Assembly: GCA_037957365.1 (NCBI GenBank) | Contig: JARHVA010000250.1 | Location: 6,375,156 to 6,439,155 of the forward strand | Length of the DNA stretch: 64,000 nucleotides | Direction: 5' to 3' | Source: Torreya grandis | Lineage: Eukaryota > Streptophyta > Pinopsida > Cupressales > Taxaceae | Shown: positions 1-11,649 of the stretch, piece by piece | How positions within the stretch are numbered: the first letter of the stretch is position 1 | Layout of the letters: the number at the start of each line of letters is the position of its first letter | Made by a program: the position numbers and the translations under genes | Notes under the pieces: generated by a model | Seen by the model: only the letters and a program-made list of their open reading frames with translations | Databases searched by the model: none | What the model was told of the DNA's origin: nothing

Positions 1-2594
1 TTCATGGCTAATTTTGGTGTTGAAATTTATCTTACACAAGTTGGTGAGACATATCCATCTTGTCCCATTTCCTATCAATATGAACAGGTTCTTGGTCAAC
101 CTTGTTATGATCATTATCAATCCTAATATGACCATATTCAGCCACATCATGAGTTTTAATCAATATTTTAACCATCCTTATCAATGTTTCACCCCTCCTA
201 GTCAACCTATTATTTTCTCTAATTAACCCATTTCCATTTTCAAGCAAGTACTTTTGGACTATGAGAGATACATGTTGGATCTTGACACACAAAGAGGATG
301 TGGTATAGAAGTTCATAATCATGTCATTCAAAAGGTAAGATATGCATTAGAGTTAATCAAGAGAGAATGGGTACCTATTGAGAGATACAATTGGTAAAGT
401 CTCATAAGTGAAATGCTTGATGTGAGTGGTTTAGTTTTTCCCTTAGAGGATAGGCTATAAGTTCATAAAAGGCAACCTCAACATACCTATCAGCCTTCAT
501 ATCCATTTGCCCAAGTTTCATACCAGCCATACATGACCCCTACTCATGAGCCAAATCAAGTCCATCAAATTCATCCTTTTCCAAATCAATTGGAAGAGAG
601 AGTTGAAAGAAGAAACCTTGTGTTTGAAGCTGATCTTGATAGGCAAATTGAGTTGGCTAATATACATTTGCAATAGTCCATGTTGGAAACAAAGGAAGAG
701 GATTCTAAACCCTCATTTACCTCTCACTTTGCATCCCTGCCACCTCAAAATGAGACTCATAATTCCAATGTCCTAAGTTGGAGTAAGATAGTGGAGTCAT
801 GGGGAAAGAACGAGGAGAAAAGTCTTAATCAAGAGTGTGAAATTGAGAAGACATCTAAACCTAATATCCTAAGCTGAAGTAAAATAGTAGAGTCATGGGG
901 AAAGAAAGAAGATGAAATAATTTTCAAAGAGGGTGGAGATGAAAATGGAGTTGATATTTTGAAATCCCCTCCCACCTTTCCTCAAGAATTTTCTTGTGTT
1001 GCATGGCATCCCTCATACATTCCATGTGCTCATGATGATTCCTATGATTTTCAAGAAAATCTTTTCCAAGAGAACTTAGCCAAGAAAATAGAGGAGCTAG
1101 AGACAAAGATTAAATACTAAATCAAGGTGTGATGGAAGGTTTAGACCAAAGAGAAGACCCTATGACTAAACACATCCCATATCCCCTCCCTCAATAGCTT
1201 CCTAAAGAGCCTCCCACCTTGCATTTTCAATCTAATTTAGAGTTATATGTGTCACCTCCACCAACTAGTTCATCTTGTCCTTACTTCATCACCCTTTTCC
1301 TTGATGGACCTATGGTATGGGAACCAAAGGAGGATCAGCTGGTTAATAAAGAAAGATAACTCTCTCTTGAAGAAAACCTACCTCATTGGCAGCCTCATTG
1401 GGCTAGATCACATGATTTCAAGATGCCTAGTCTTGACATCACCATGAAGGAGGTTGAAGATCCTGCAGCCTTTAACAAAAGAGATCATATTATTATATAT
1501 AAAGTTAATTTTGAAATCCCCCAAGAGGTTTTAAGTGATGAAGAGAAGGTAAGTCCTTGTGTTGAATCTCTTTACTTGGTTGATGATGAAGAATATTTTC
1601 TTTGTGTTGAAGAACCTATCTTAATAGAGGCAAATGAAGAGGAACATGATAAATTAATGTCTAATAAAGAATACCTCATGAGAAATTATGAAGAGGATAT
1701 GACCATAGGGACTCCCATTGGTGAACAAAAAGACAAGTCACAAGTTTTTTCCTCCGTATGTGAAGTAGAATGTGCTATTAAGGAGGGATAACACTTTCAC
1801 ACCATCCCTCAAGAAATTATAGTATTAGGAGAGTATCATGAGACCAAGATAGAGGAAATATCCCTTGAAGATGATTTGATCAAAGATGAAGAAGAGGTGA
1901 TTTCTTGTGTGGGGATTTCAGATTGGGTTGATAAGGAAGGATGTCTTCCCTTTTCCAAAGAGGAAGAAATGATCATAAACTCTTTCATCACTTTTCAAGA
2001 TACCATGGATAAGCTAGGACAAGTTATTAATTAGTCTTTAGATGAATTTTTTGAAGCTATTGTTGTAGGTTATACTCCTATTCAAGGAGGCTATGATATG
2101 ATCAAAGATGGAGAAGACAACATTAGTACTTAAATAAGTATGCAAAGGAAAAGCATTCTTTCAAATCTATCCTTTCAAGAAACATATGCATTTGATGGTG
2201 ACATGTTTGAAATCATCAAGATGGGATATCATTTTTTCAATCATTTGGGATAAACACATCAGCTCTTGAAGGATGGGATAAGCTCTTATTGGCCTCAATC
2301 TTCTAAGGAACAAGAAATCAATCTTCTTGGAGACATGCCTACTAAGGAGATACAAGTTGACTATGAAATGAAGAGTGGGTAGTAACATGAAGTGTGTGAA
2401 CATGTTTAAGAGGAGTATATATACATTAGAGACTTGTTTAAGGATGATATACTTGAGATTGGATCAAGTGAAGTGCCAAGGAAGAGGTTTGATCCACAAA
2501 GTATTTAACCTAAGGAGAATCATGGTTGGCACTATGTTTCATCTCATCATGAAGATGATTTAAATTTTTTTACTTTTGATATAGGAAAGGAGGT
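1..2594 (+). pseudogene. Decayed retroelement-type ORF of unknown family
   Basis: I do not recognise the protein. One reading can be followed through most of 1-2590 despite stops: frame 2 from about 228 to 1120, then frame 1 from 1132 to about 2400, with further in-frame pieces to about 2590. Many stops are TAA or TAG where the surrounding text suggests Gln codons (for example 395, 677 and 2032). The N-terminal part is rich in Tyr, Pro and Gln. The middle holds a duplicated block (SKIVESWGK, at about 767-814 and 863-910), then the coiled-coil-like LAKKIEELETKI. The C-terminal half, from 1423, is strongly acidic (DDEEYFLCVEEPILIEANEE). No protease, RT or integrase motif is visible. A purine tract follows directly, as at the 3' end of an LTR element's internal region, so this may be a downstream ORF or the only ORF of a non-autonomous element. 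The left end lies outside the window. Confidence 0.45.
2583..2593 (+). other. Candidate polypurine tract and 3' LTR start
   Basis: AGGAAAGGAGG follows the decayed ORF and is followed two bases later by a TG (2596) that could begin a 3' LTR. No second copy of the presumed LTR lies in the window, so this cannot be tested here. Confidence 0.25.
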
Positions 2595-2595
2595 A

Positions 2596-5500
2596 TGTTT
2601 AGTATCTATTTTTTCACAATAGGTCATTTCCCAATTCCCCTAAGTTCCTTAAGCACATGTGTGTGTTTGTTTTTTTTGTTGTGTGGGTCCTTTGTTTTGT
2701 GTGGTTGAGGTAGTCTTAATGTCTTATCTTGATCAAAGGTTTGTGGTCAATGGTCAATGTTTTATTATTTGTCTTAGTCCTTAGATGACACCATAAGCCT
2801 AATGGACTAATAAAGCTACTGGTCTAATTAGTATAATAGGTATACTACCCCTATGAGTCACCAATTTGTTGACCAAATTTGACTTTTAAGTCAAATTAAG
2901 ATACCCCTAGTAAAAAATTGACTTTTTAGGTATATAAGGGGCTTGAATATATTTTAATTAGGTGTTTTATAGGTTAATTGATGTCAACTAATGTTATATT
3001 AGCTTTGGTAAAGCAGGTTTTATGTCTTTATATCATTTTTGGGTCATTTGAGGGGTCAAAGAGGTGCATTTGATGCTTTGTATAGGGTTATTAGGAAATG
3101 TACAAGTGTCAATGGGATATGTAATGACCCATATGTCAGTAAAGGTCTTAAATAATTTACAAAACTAAAAGTTTCAGGTTCATTAGAAGAAAAGTCAGTT
3201 TTCTTAAAGAAATAAAAGAATTGGGCACTTGTACAACCTCTTTAGGAAGTGTGACACTTGAAACAAGTGTAAATGTGACTAATTACCTTATATTAACTAA
3301 TATCCATGTTTTTTTTTTTTTATATGTATTTTATTTTTCAAAACCATTCATATCTCTTTTCACCGTCTAGGCATAGAGAAGTGACTTAAAGGTTTATACT
3401 TTGGTATGAACAGCTCATGGAGTTTTAGGAAAAATGATCTAAGGTTAATATTATAAAATCATATAAATTAATTTATATATAAGTATTTTATGGAATTTTG
3501 GTCCCAAATTTATGAACCATTGCTAACAAGTTGGGCTTCCATAACTACCTATCAATCTATGTGCTCTTCAAGTTTTGGTCTTGTTTGGGAAATTTCATAC
3601 AAATCACTTACTAAGATTGTTTAAAGATTATTTTGGATATGTAATATAATGTTTTATATTATTGGTTTCACATTTGGAGTTTTTTTTATGGGCCAATATC
3701 CTCAAATTTGTAGACTAGTTTTTTCTAGGTGTAATGGGTAATTTTCACCATTTTGAGGAACTTTATGCTTCTCCATGAATTAATAAGGTTCTGCTAAGTT
3801 CATTTAAATGTTTTAAAATTGTTATTTATTACACATTAAATTTTAATATTTAATCTCTAAGGTAATTCTATGGTTTACAAACTCACATGTCACACAAACA
3901 ATCATTAGATCATTGCTTGCCCTGTAGTTTTGGTTGTAAAGGGATTTCATATTGAAATGGATATTTTGGAGCTGGTATCAACATATAATTACTATAAAAA
4001 ATGTATTTTAGGGATGGATAATGAGATTATGTAGGTTCATGGAACCATTCATCAACATATCTTGTTTAAATTCTGTCCACTGCCTTCCTCACAGTCTACT
4101 ACCATTAATGGACATGTACAACTAGCTCATGAAGGTCAATCACATTTAAAAGGGAGTTTTTAAGCTGAAAAAGGTATTGGTAATGAAATAATATATTTTA
4201 AATCATTTAAAGAGATCAATATTCATTTTAATCTCATAAGTCATGTTTTCTACTTAGTACTACCTGTAGACATGCAAATAATCACCTACATGTGTTAACA
4301 AGGATCCAAATTGACATATAGGAGAGTTAAGGTACAAAATGGAGACCTTATTAATCTATTAATATGATTTTTAGACCTTGATAGACCCATATAAATCTAC
4401 TAAAATTAAAAAAGAAGCATGAAATTCTATTTAAAGGTCAGCGATTAAGTTTTAGGGCTTTAATCCCTAAAAGAACAAAACAAAGGTCAGGGGTTTTTTG
4501 TGAACCTTCCATGACATGTTTCCCAAGGATTTCAGAGTGACTAGATAGATGAATATTAAATAATTTGGTATGGATAGGGATCATGCCAAGTTTGAAGGAG
4601 GAATGTCTAGTAGAAGATAGTTTTGAAAACCCTCAAAGTTACTTTCGAACATATTGAATTATTGTAATGTTATCTATAGGCCTGTAAGATTAGATGGCCT
4701 TTTGTTACCTAAACAAGTAATATTGAATGAAACCTCATGAATGGGATGTATATAATAGAATAGTGAGGAAAAATGAAATAAAATACATCAAGATAAGACT
4801 AACTCAAAGTAGTGTACATCTCTTAGACCACCTATAGGTACCCTCAGGCATGGGAATGACACCTACAGGAGTTAGACAAGTAGTGTGATGAAACAAATGA
4901 TTTAGACATGTTTTGTGTGGTGATTACAATTTTCAAGGTGATTTTGAGATGATATAAATTATATGTACTTCAAAATGAATATGATATACCTTTTTCCTCA
5001 TCAGATCATCCTAATCAACCCCTTTGAGACTCTATCTCACCTACATCAGGGTTCTAAAAAGAAAAGTGTCTCAATCAAGTTGAAAGGCACTATTTTGAGT
5101 TAAAATGAGGCATGTAGGTGAATTTAAATGAAATAAATAATGTATGACCTCATATAATGTATAAAATAGTTCATGGTCACCATGATCAAGTTGATAGAAT
5201 CAATGAGATCTACAGGCATGAGTTAAAATAAGGTTGTCTCAGTCAACAGGGGTAAGCTCATATTTGAAGGTAAAGTGCATCAAAGGGCATAAGCATGATG
5301 GAAATTTTTTATGATATATGTATCACCTTATATTATTTAAAATAGAGTCTTTTTACACTATTATTAGGCTTAAATAATTTAATATACACCTATAGGTGTG
5401 ACTATGGAAGTTAATACAATCACAGTCAGGGTTAGGTCATGCTCAGTCTTGATTAGGTAAATGAATAAAGGACAGCATGGAGTTTGGAATGGTAAACAAG

Positions 5501-8059
5501 ACATAAAATCATTTAATAACTATAATTTCCTCTTTGAACTATCATACAATTATAAAAATGTACGGAGAAGGGCTATAATAAGCAAACACAATCCATTATC
5601 TAAAACCCTGCACAATTTGCATATGGAAGAACCAATTTGAAATTTGAAGGTTTGGAGGGTCATATGAGATGAATATGAGATTAATTTTAGTAAAATTAAT
5701 AATTTAAACTTGGATAAACCTCTAAAATACCTATTTTTTATGAATAAATAGGGGAAGTGTCCCCTATTTTGTCTCAGAGAGGGGGCACTTTCCCCATGCT
5801 CAAACCTTGGCAGTCTCGGAGAAATAAGTGAAATAGTGGACCAAAAGATAAATAAAACTTTCAATATGGTTTTTAAAGTTTTAATTCACCTATAAAAACA
5901 TAAATAACCTAGTATATAGGTATAGATACTAACCAAAATTCTCTATACGATAAAGTTTTTAGGCAAACCTAATAAGCAAAAAATAGGCCTAAAGGTCTAA
6001 ATGAGAATCTTTGTCATTTCCACTTAGAAATGGTATTTTTAGGATATTGGAACATGTATATTGGGTAAAAAAATATGTGTATTAGCTATTAGGAGGTAAA
6101 GGAATCCATCAAAGATAATTCCAAAATCTATGGTGCAGTCAAACCCAATAAGCAAGGGTTAAACATAAGAGATAATGAGGAGTCAACCACACTTTCATCA
6201 TGAAATATGATTTATATCATATTAAGACATGTTAATGGGATAAAAATAGAGGTTTAAAATATTTTTTAGTGAAGTGAAAACATCAAGAGATCCTTTTTGA
6301 GCCCAAAACTACTCAGACTTATGCAAAATAGTGAAAACAAACTCAATAGGAGAAGTTCTAAAGCTCATATCTTTTATAAGGATCATCATGGGAGATAAAG
6401 GAGTTATTGGATGTTATAAAGGGTATTTAAGGCCAAACTAGTAATTTTTTTTTTCAGGTTGGATGTCCAAATTTTATGAACCAACCTTAAAAGTGAAAAT
6501 AGGCCTAAAACCCGACTAAACCCTTAGCCAGGACCCGATTGGGAAAATGGAGTTGGAGATGCACTAAAATGGAATAATTTTCCCATAATAGATATTTTTA
6601 ATTGTATAATACTTAGTTATGATACCTAAAATTCCATCTATTTATATAGACTTGTATGGATGGGGGCATAAACATGCTATTTTTGACTATTTTTTATGTT
6701 GTGTAGGCTATAAGAAGAGTTAAGAGATGAAAATAATATTGGATGGAAGATTAAGAATTGAGGTAGCTCCAAATAATAATTTAATTCCATGAAAAAACTT
6801 ATAATTTCCCTAACTAGGTGTTTCAACTCAGCCAGTCAAATATGGTATATTGGACAAGCTAGTGAATAAGGTAGAAAACTTTAAATGAGATGAATTTAAG
6901 GTTTCCCTGATGATTTTAAGGCCATAAATGACATTTAAACTTGTAATTAAATCCATAACATATGTTTTCATGGATAAATTAAGGAATTTTGGAGGCCAAG
7001 TGTGCAGGGTACATGAAGGGGAATTGTTTTGGACAATAGATGATAATGGCTCACTTTTAGAGGTTTCTAGACGACTAGGCATGAAACCAATGCATGGAGA
7101 GGCATGCATAAGAGTATAAACTTAAATTAAAATAATTTTAAATTATAATCATTATTTATAAGTTTTTAAAATATTTCCAATCATGAAGGTAGTTTTTTGA
7201 GCCACTTGAGGAGTTCTTTTACCACTTTTTTTGAAGTTGATGACTTGGATTGACACTAATAGGTCTTGAGCTTGCATGGTTTGACCCATAACTTATTCTC
7301 ATGCATGGATAAATAATTTTATAACATTTAAAATTTTCCTTTTGACCCTTAGACTTATCTTCTCTCTCTTTCTCTCTCAAACTCTATAAGAGTTAGCCAT
7401 TTTAGCATTGTAGGGGATGCTCCACATGAGTATTGTGAAAACCTACTCATTTATATAAATTTTGATAAATAAAATGACTAAATGTTACCTCTTCATGATT
7501 TTTAATAAGTGTTTTCCACTTGAATGATGAATCTTGTTTAGTGAAGACTATGGATTTCTAGCATGTGGTCTCATTCTTTCACCTTGTTTGTAGTTGGAAA
7601 AATTCTTCTTATAAGGCATGTGAATTGATTTAGGAGATGTGAAATGTTGAGTGAGTTAATATTTTAATTATTTACATTCAAGGCCTCTTATCTAGTCCTA
7701 TTAGATTTATACATTCATCAATGACCTCACAATGCAACATTGATGTGATAAGAGGAAGATTGAAAGAGTGTATGTTTAGTTTGTTTCTTGGTCTCAAGTG
7801 TAGAATGCAATTGGTTAGAAGTCATAAAATTGATTTGGTGTATCACCTCCTTATTTTATATTTAATTTCAATTATATCTATCCCTTTTCACCCCAAATTT
7901 AGTTTTAGGTTCAATCCTAAGTGGTACATCAAAGGAGCTAGCCCTATCTAGAGACTCACCTCATTCCTTAGGCTACCCACAAGCCTAGAGGTGATTCCAT
8001 TGTGCCCATTGGATGAGGAGAGCTTTGCATCTCCTCAAAGGGTGAAAATCCAAGTGAAA
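2596..8059. other. Unassigned AT-rich sequence, possibly LTR or old TE
   Basis: There is no ORF with recognisable protein similarity on either strand. If the purine tract at 2583 is real, the first part would be LTR sequence of the upstream element. A T-rich run near 3309, a CT-rich run near 7360 and an AATAAA near 7467 are the only compositional landmarks. Between about 4990 and 5480, blocks such as 'gtctcag/atcaa' and 'atgAcctTatat' recur at roughly 190-bp spacing, which may be a degenerate repeat. A 63-codon ORF at 6928-7119 has no supporting features. Confidence 0.4.
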
Positions 8060-8293
8060 ATATTAGTTACTTAGGTTTTATACTATACACATTGATTACA
8101 TATATAGTGCAACCTTGTGCAATGCTAAATTACAACATACAACTTACATTACCTACTTATGTTCAGATTCATTTGCATTTTGATGTTATGTTTGTATATT
8201 GTATTGGAATATCATGCACATGCTTTAGCTAACACATTTTTCAGAGCTAATTATTTTTAAGAAAGTTATTATATAGGTTTCACAACTAACTTC

Positions 8294-8304
8294 AAAAGAG
8301 GGGG
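8294..8304 (+). other. Internal purine tract (family E)
   Basis: AAAAGAGGGGG, also present in element E at 50949-50959 with the same neighbouring bases. It lies about 1.3 kb upstream of the tract that abuts the LTR. Confidence 0.6.
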
Positions 8305-9622
8305 CATTCATAGGGGTTTATCATAGATATTAGGCTCCTACTTTACTATTCATAGATAGATTTTAGCATATAGGCTCAATTTTATAAAACAAACATAGGG
8401 AAGACACATAAAAAAATAGAGTCTCAAAAGTTAGTTCAAATCATCTAGATTTTAGATCAGGTGTACATTATCACCCAGATTGGGACACTATTTCCATAGG
8501 GTGTTACTATCCACTACAAGGTGCTACTATCTAGTAGCCCCAACTTTAGGGCAGTCTAGATTAGCTAGACTAGTACACTAGGTAAAATATAGATTTGTAT
8601 AGATATAGTCATATATATTGCATTTATGTTCAAATTTTTCTTAGATACACTCATTTTAGCTCAAATTCATACCATTTTATTAGATTTAGGGACATCATGC
8701 ATGACATGATCACTTGCACATTTAGTTCATTTACATAGATTTAGTTATTACATGTTTAGTTTAGATTTAGTATACTCAGATATTAGATTAGGGGCATGTG
8801 GATGACACATAGTTTCCATATACTCAACTACACACATGTTAATCAGATGGAATGGAAAACTCCATGTCATTATCTATGCTATATACACTTGCTATCACAT
8901 TCCATGTTCTCACCATATTCATGCCTTACTCTATTTATAGTGGTTAGCATTCCCAAGTGGCTCAGAGCTGCCAAATATACTTGAGTGTCTATAGAGCCAA
9001 TATACATAGTTAGATTTACTCAAATAGATCCTTTTATCACTTTGTAAAGTTTATTTATAGATGCATCTACTTCACACGGGTGGGTAATGATGGAGTTAGG
9101 GTTTATTTGAGTTAGGAATCCACCCACATGAGAGGGTTAAACACACTTATAGTCTTATCCAAGCTTTTCATAGATTAGGATCCACTGAGAAGGGGTGAGA
9201 AATGATGAATTAAAAACTAGATTGAGTTCTTGAGCCACCCATATGAGGATTGAACAAGCCATCAACTCAGTCTAAGATATTCAATGATATGATCACTATG
9301 TACACTCACACATGCAAGTTTTCACCAAGTTCATGCATTAGTTTATGTACCCCATGAGGTGTATTCATTCCTTTCCTATCTCTTTATTTAGCTTTATTTA
9401 GTTAATTTATTTTAGCATAAGATTTTACTTTCAATCATCTCTTAAGTAAGGACTGAATTTTGCATGTTTCATTGTAGGTCATTATTTTGGATCATGTTTC
9501 ACATACATAGACCTAGTTTCACATACTCAAACTCAACTACATAGGCTTCACTTCCAAAGTAAGTCCATGCACACTTCTTTTTCCTTTATACTAGTCATTT
9601 TGATTGGTTGAATTCATAACAT

Positions 9623-9636
9623 AAAGGGGGGGGGAA
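9623..9636 (+). other. Polypurine tract before 3' LTR (family E)
   Basis: A run of three A, nine G and two A directly precedes TGTGATCACC, the first bases of the LTR. Purine tracts in this position prime plus-strand synthesis in LTR retrotransposons. The counterpart in element E is at 52227-52234. Confidence 0.7.
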
Positions 9637-10845
9637 TGTGATCACCTAAAAGTGGTATTTGGATGCTAGAGTTTCACTTGAGTTAGCCTATCCATATCTT
9701 ATCCCTAGACCTATCCTAGATCCTTTATCCCAATTTTTTAGTCATTATGTAAACCACATACACCTACAGTCATCTCAAAACATAGTCCTAGGAAAAATTT
9801 CTTAGATCCCAACCCATTTTTCCCAATAATTTAGTAGGTGGACATTATCACCATATTTGGGACACTACAACCACATGGTGCTAGTGTCCCTAACTTGATG
9901 CTTCTATCCTTATCCCTAACTCTCCCAAACAAATAAGTTTTCAAATGTGTTCCCCTCCTAAGGTCAACCTAAGCACATTTTATTATCTTCATAAGCTACA
10001 TATCTCTATAAATATAAGACTATTTGACTCTATTAAATAAATGGAAAATAGATGTAAAAGCCTATTCAAATAAAAGATAAGTATAGAAAAATTAAGGTAT
10101 TTGATCCCTCTTCTTCCCTACTTATATATACTACCATCTACAATAGACCTAAACTTAGATTTCAAATATTTTAAAGCTTAATCACATTCAAAGCATCCAA
10201 GTCCACTCTCATTTTGGCATTCACTTACACTTGCAACAAGCACTAGGTGGGAGAACTACATTGGGTTGATCCCTCTTTGGTGTATTGGTATGTAGGAAAA
10301 TCTCTTCACAATAGGGTGTTGAGGATATCTATCTTATCCTATTAATGAACACATAATTATTGATCATGCCATACTTTCAAAGAGGATTAGGGTTGTACAC
10401 TAAATCAAGTTTTCTAGGCATAACACAGAGTTCCAAATTTAGTGTGTGTAAGAATAAGACCTAAAAACACAAGAACAAGGAATCCCATAAGATAGGAATA
10501 GTCCTACAAAGAGGACACTAGTGCCACTTTGAGGACACTAAAACAACATGACACTACTATCCAGGTGGGGTGCTACTATCTAATGAGAAAATAGATCCCA
10601 AAATATTTTTGATGACACTTAGAACTATCCAGAACTTAGTTTTTAGAACCCAGATCATCTGCAATAGTCACTTTCCAGATAAATTTGTATTTAATCTTAT
10701 TTATTACTATTTTTAAAAATTCAAAGAAGGTCAAAATTCATAACAAATCAATGCTTAATTATTGCATATTATTTAACTGATTTAGACATCTCAACCCTTT
10801 AATCTAAACATAGGATTTATATAGTTAAACCCTAAAAGGTTAAAT
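9637..10845 (+). mobile_element. 3' LTR of truncated family E copy
   Basis: It starts TGTGATCACC and ends near CCTAAAAGGTTAAA, the same boundaries as the two LTRs of element E (46567-47813 and 52241-53472). Collinear blocks include 'aaaagtgg(t/a)attt', the GGACACTA modules near 9850 and 10505, and the 'cttacacttg' segment at about 10225. The last bases are mutated, so the right edge is uncertain by a few bases. No clear target duplication was found. Confidence 0.7.
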
Positions 10846-11649
10846 GACTAGGATATGTGAAATTAACTTACGAATTTCACCCACATACATGCATAAAATT
10901 AGCCACTAAAAAAAAAGAATGATAGACGTGGATTTTATCTAGGGAGAAAGTCCTATCAATTTTGGTTAATACCTCTAGAAAAAAATGTTAGAATTACAAA
11001 AGTAACTCTCTCATCCACTAATAAACCTTTCATAAAAATCTTTTATTCTCTTATATAAATAATATATAAGGTTACGGTTAGGTATTTTAGAGAGTAGTTT
11101 ACTTGCATAACTAGTCTTCTCAAAATAAGACTTATTATTATTTTAGATATATTAGGGAATAAAGGGAACTTAGCCAAAAGTGACACAAAGCAAGAAAAAA
11201 TTGAGATATTCCCAAGATAACATAGAAGCAACCAAGCAACCAATCAAGAAATGCAACAAAGTGCCAAGAAGAAAAAGAAAACTGGAGGAGAATCCCAGTT
11301 GAGAGCTAAAAAGTTCAACAAAGAACAAATGAAAATAAACAATTATAAACCCCATATGTTAGTAGGCTTGGATCAAGCTCGATCACACTCTGGTCACACA
11401 TCAACCACACCAAAAATAAGGGGAGTAGCAAAAATAGGGAGCAACAATGAGAATACTAACAAGAATGTGCCTACATTTTTTGAAGAACAACTCTACCATC
11501 AGTAAAAAACTAACCAACCAAATTGTAATTCAACTAAAGCCCCAAGCCTAGATCTAAAATAAACCTAAGAGGCCTCATTTATATCCATTCATAGAGATAA
11601 AAAAAATCTAAATAGAGTAGTCAAAAGAGGAGTGCCCATAGATGTCATG
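10846..11649. other. Spacer or LINE 3' flank, no recognised gene
   Basis: AT-rich sequence between the family E LTR and the 3' end of the minus-strand LINE; part may be LINE 3' UTR. It contains a plus-strand 84-codon ORF (11251-11505) encoding a basic, Lys/Asn-rich peptide with no recognisable domain. No poly(T) tract that would mark the LINE poly(A) end was seen. Confidence 0.4.

Larger units (their letters stand above)
8060..9636 (+). mobile_element. Family E: 3' internal region of 5'-truncated copy
   Basis: This stretch aligns by eye, with many substitutions, to 50720-52240 of element E. Shared landmarks occur in the same order: a purine tract followed by a GGG(G/T)TT block, the GGACACTA-type module, the segment around 'atcatgcatgacatgA', a two-copy ~112-bp duplication beginning GG(G)TA(A/GGC)AATGATGG, and the closing 'ttctttttcctttat' before the last purine tract. 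It carries no ORF of note. No matching 5' LTR or gag region lies upstream, so this is a truncated copy. Similarity fades before about 8060. Confidence 0.7.

Noticed and set aside
6928..7119. Plus-strand 63-codon ORF with fairly balanced composition
   Set aside because: No domain, no neighbouring coding text, and a competing minus-strand ORF over the same bases; too short to support.
7921..7940. TGGTACATCAAAGGAGCTAG as a primer-binding site
   Set aside because: It needs an insertion and mismatches to fit the iMet site, and no LTR end or matching LTR lies next to it.
8308..10845. A longer 2.5-kb LTR beginning after the internal purine tract
   Set aside because: The 5' LTR of element E begins at 46567 with the shorter boundary, and the sequence before it does not match 8308-9636.
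11251..11505. Basic 84-codon ORF starting MQQSAKKKKK
   Set aside because: Low-complexity Lys/Asn-rich peptide in LINE 3' flanking sequence with no motif. Left as unassigned.
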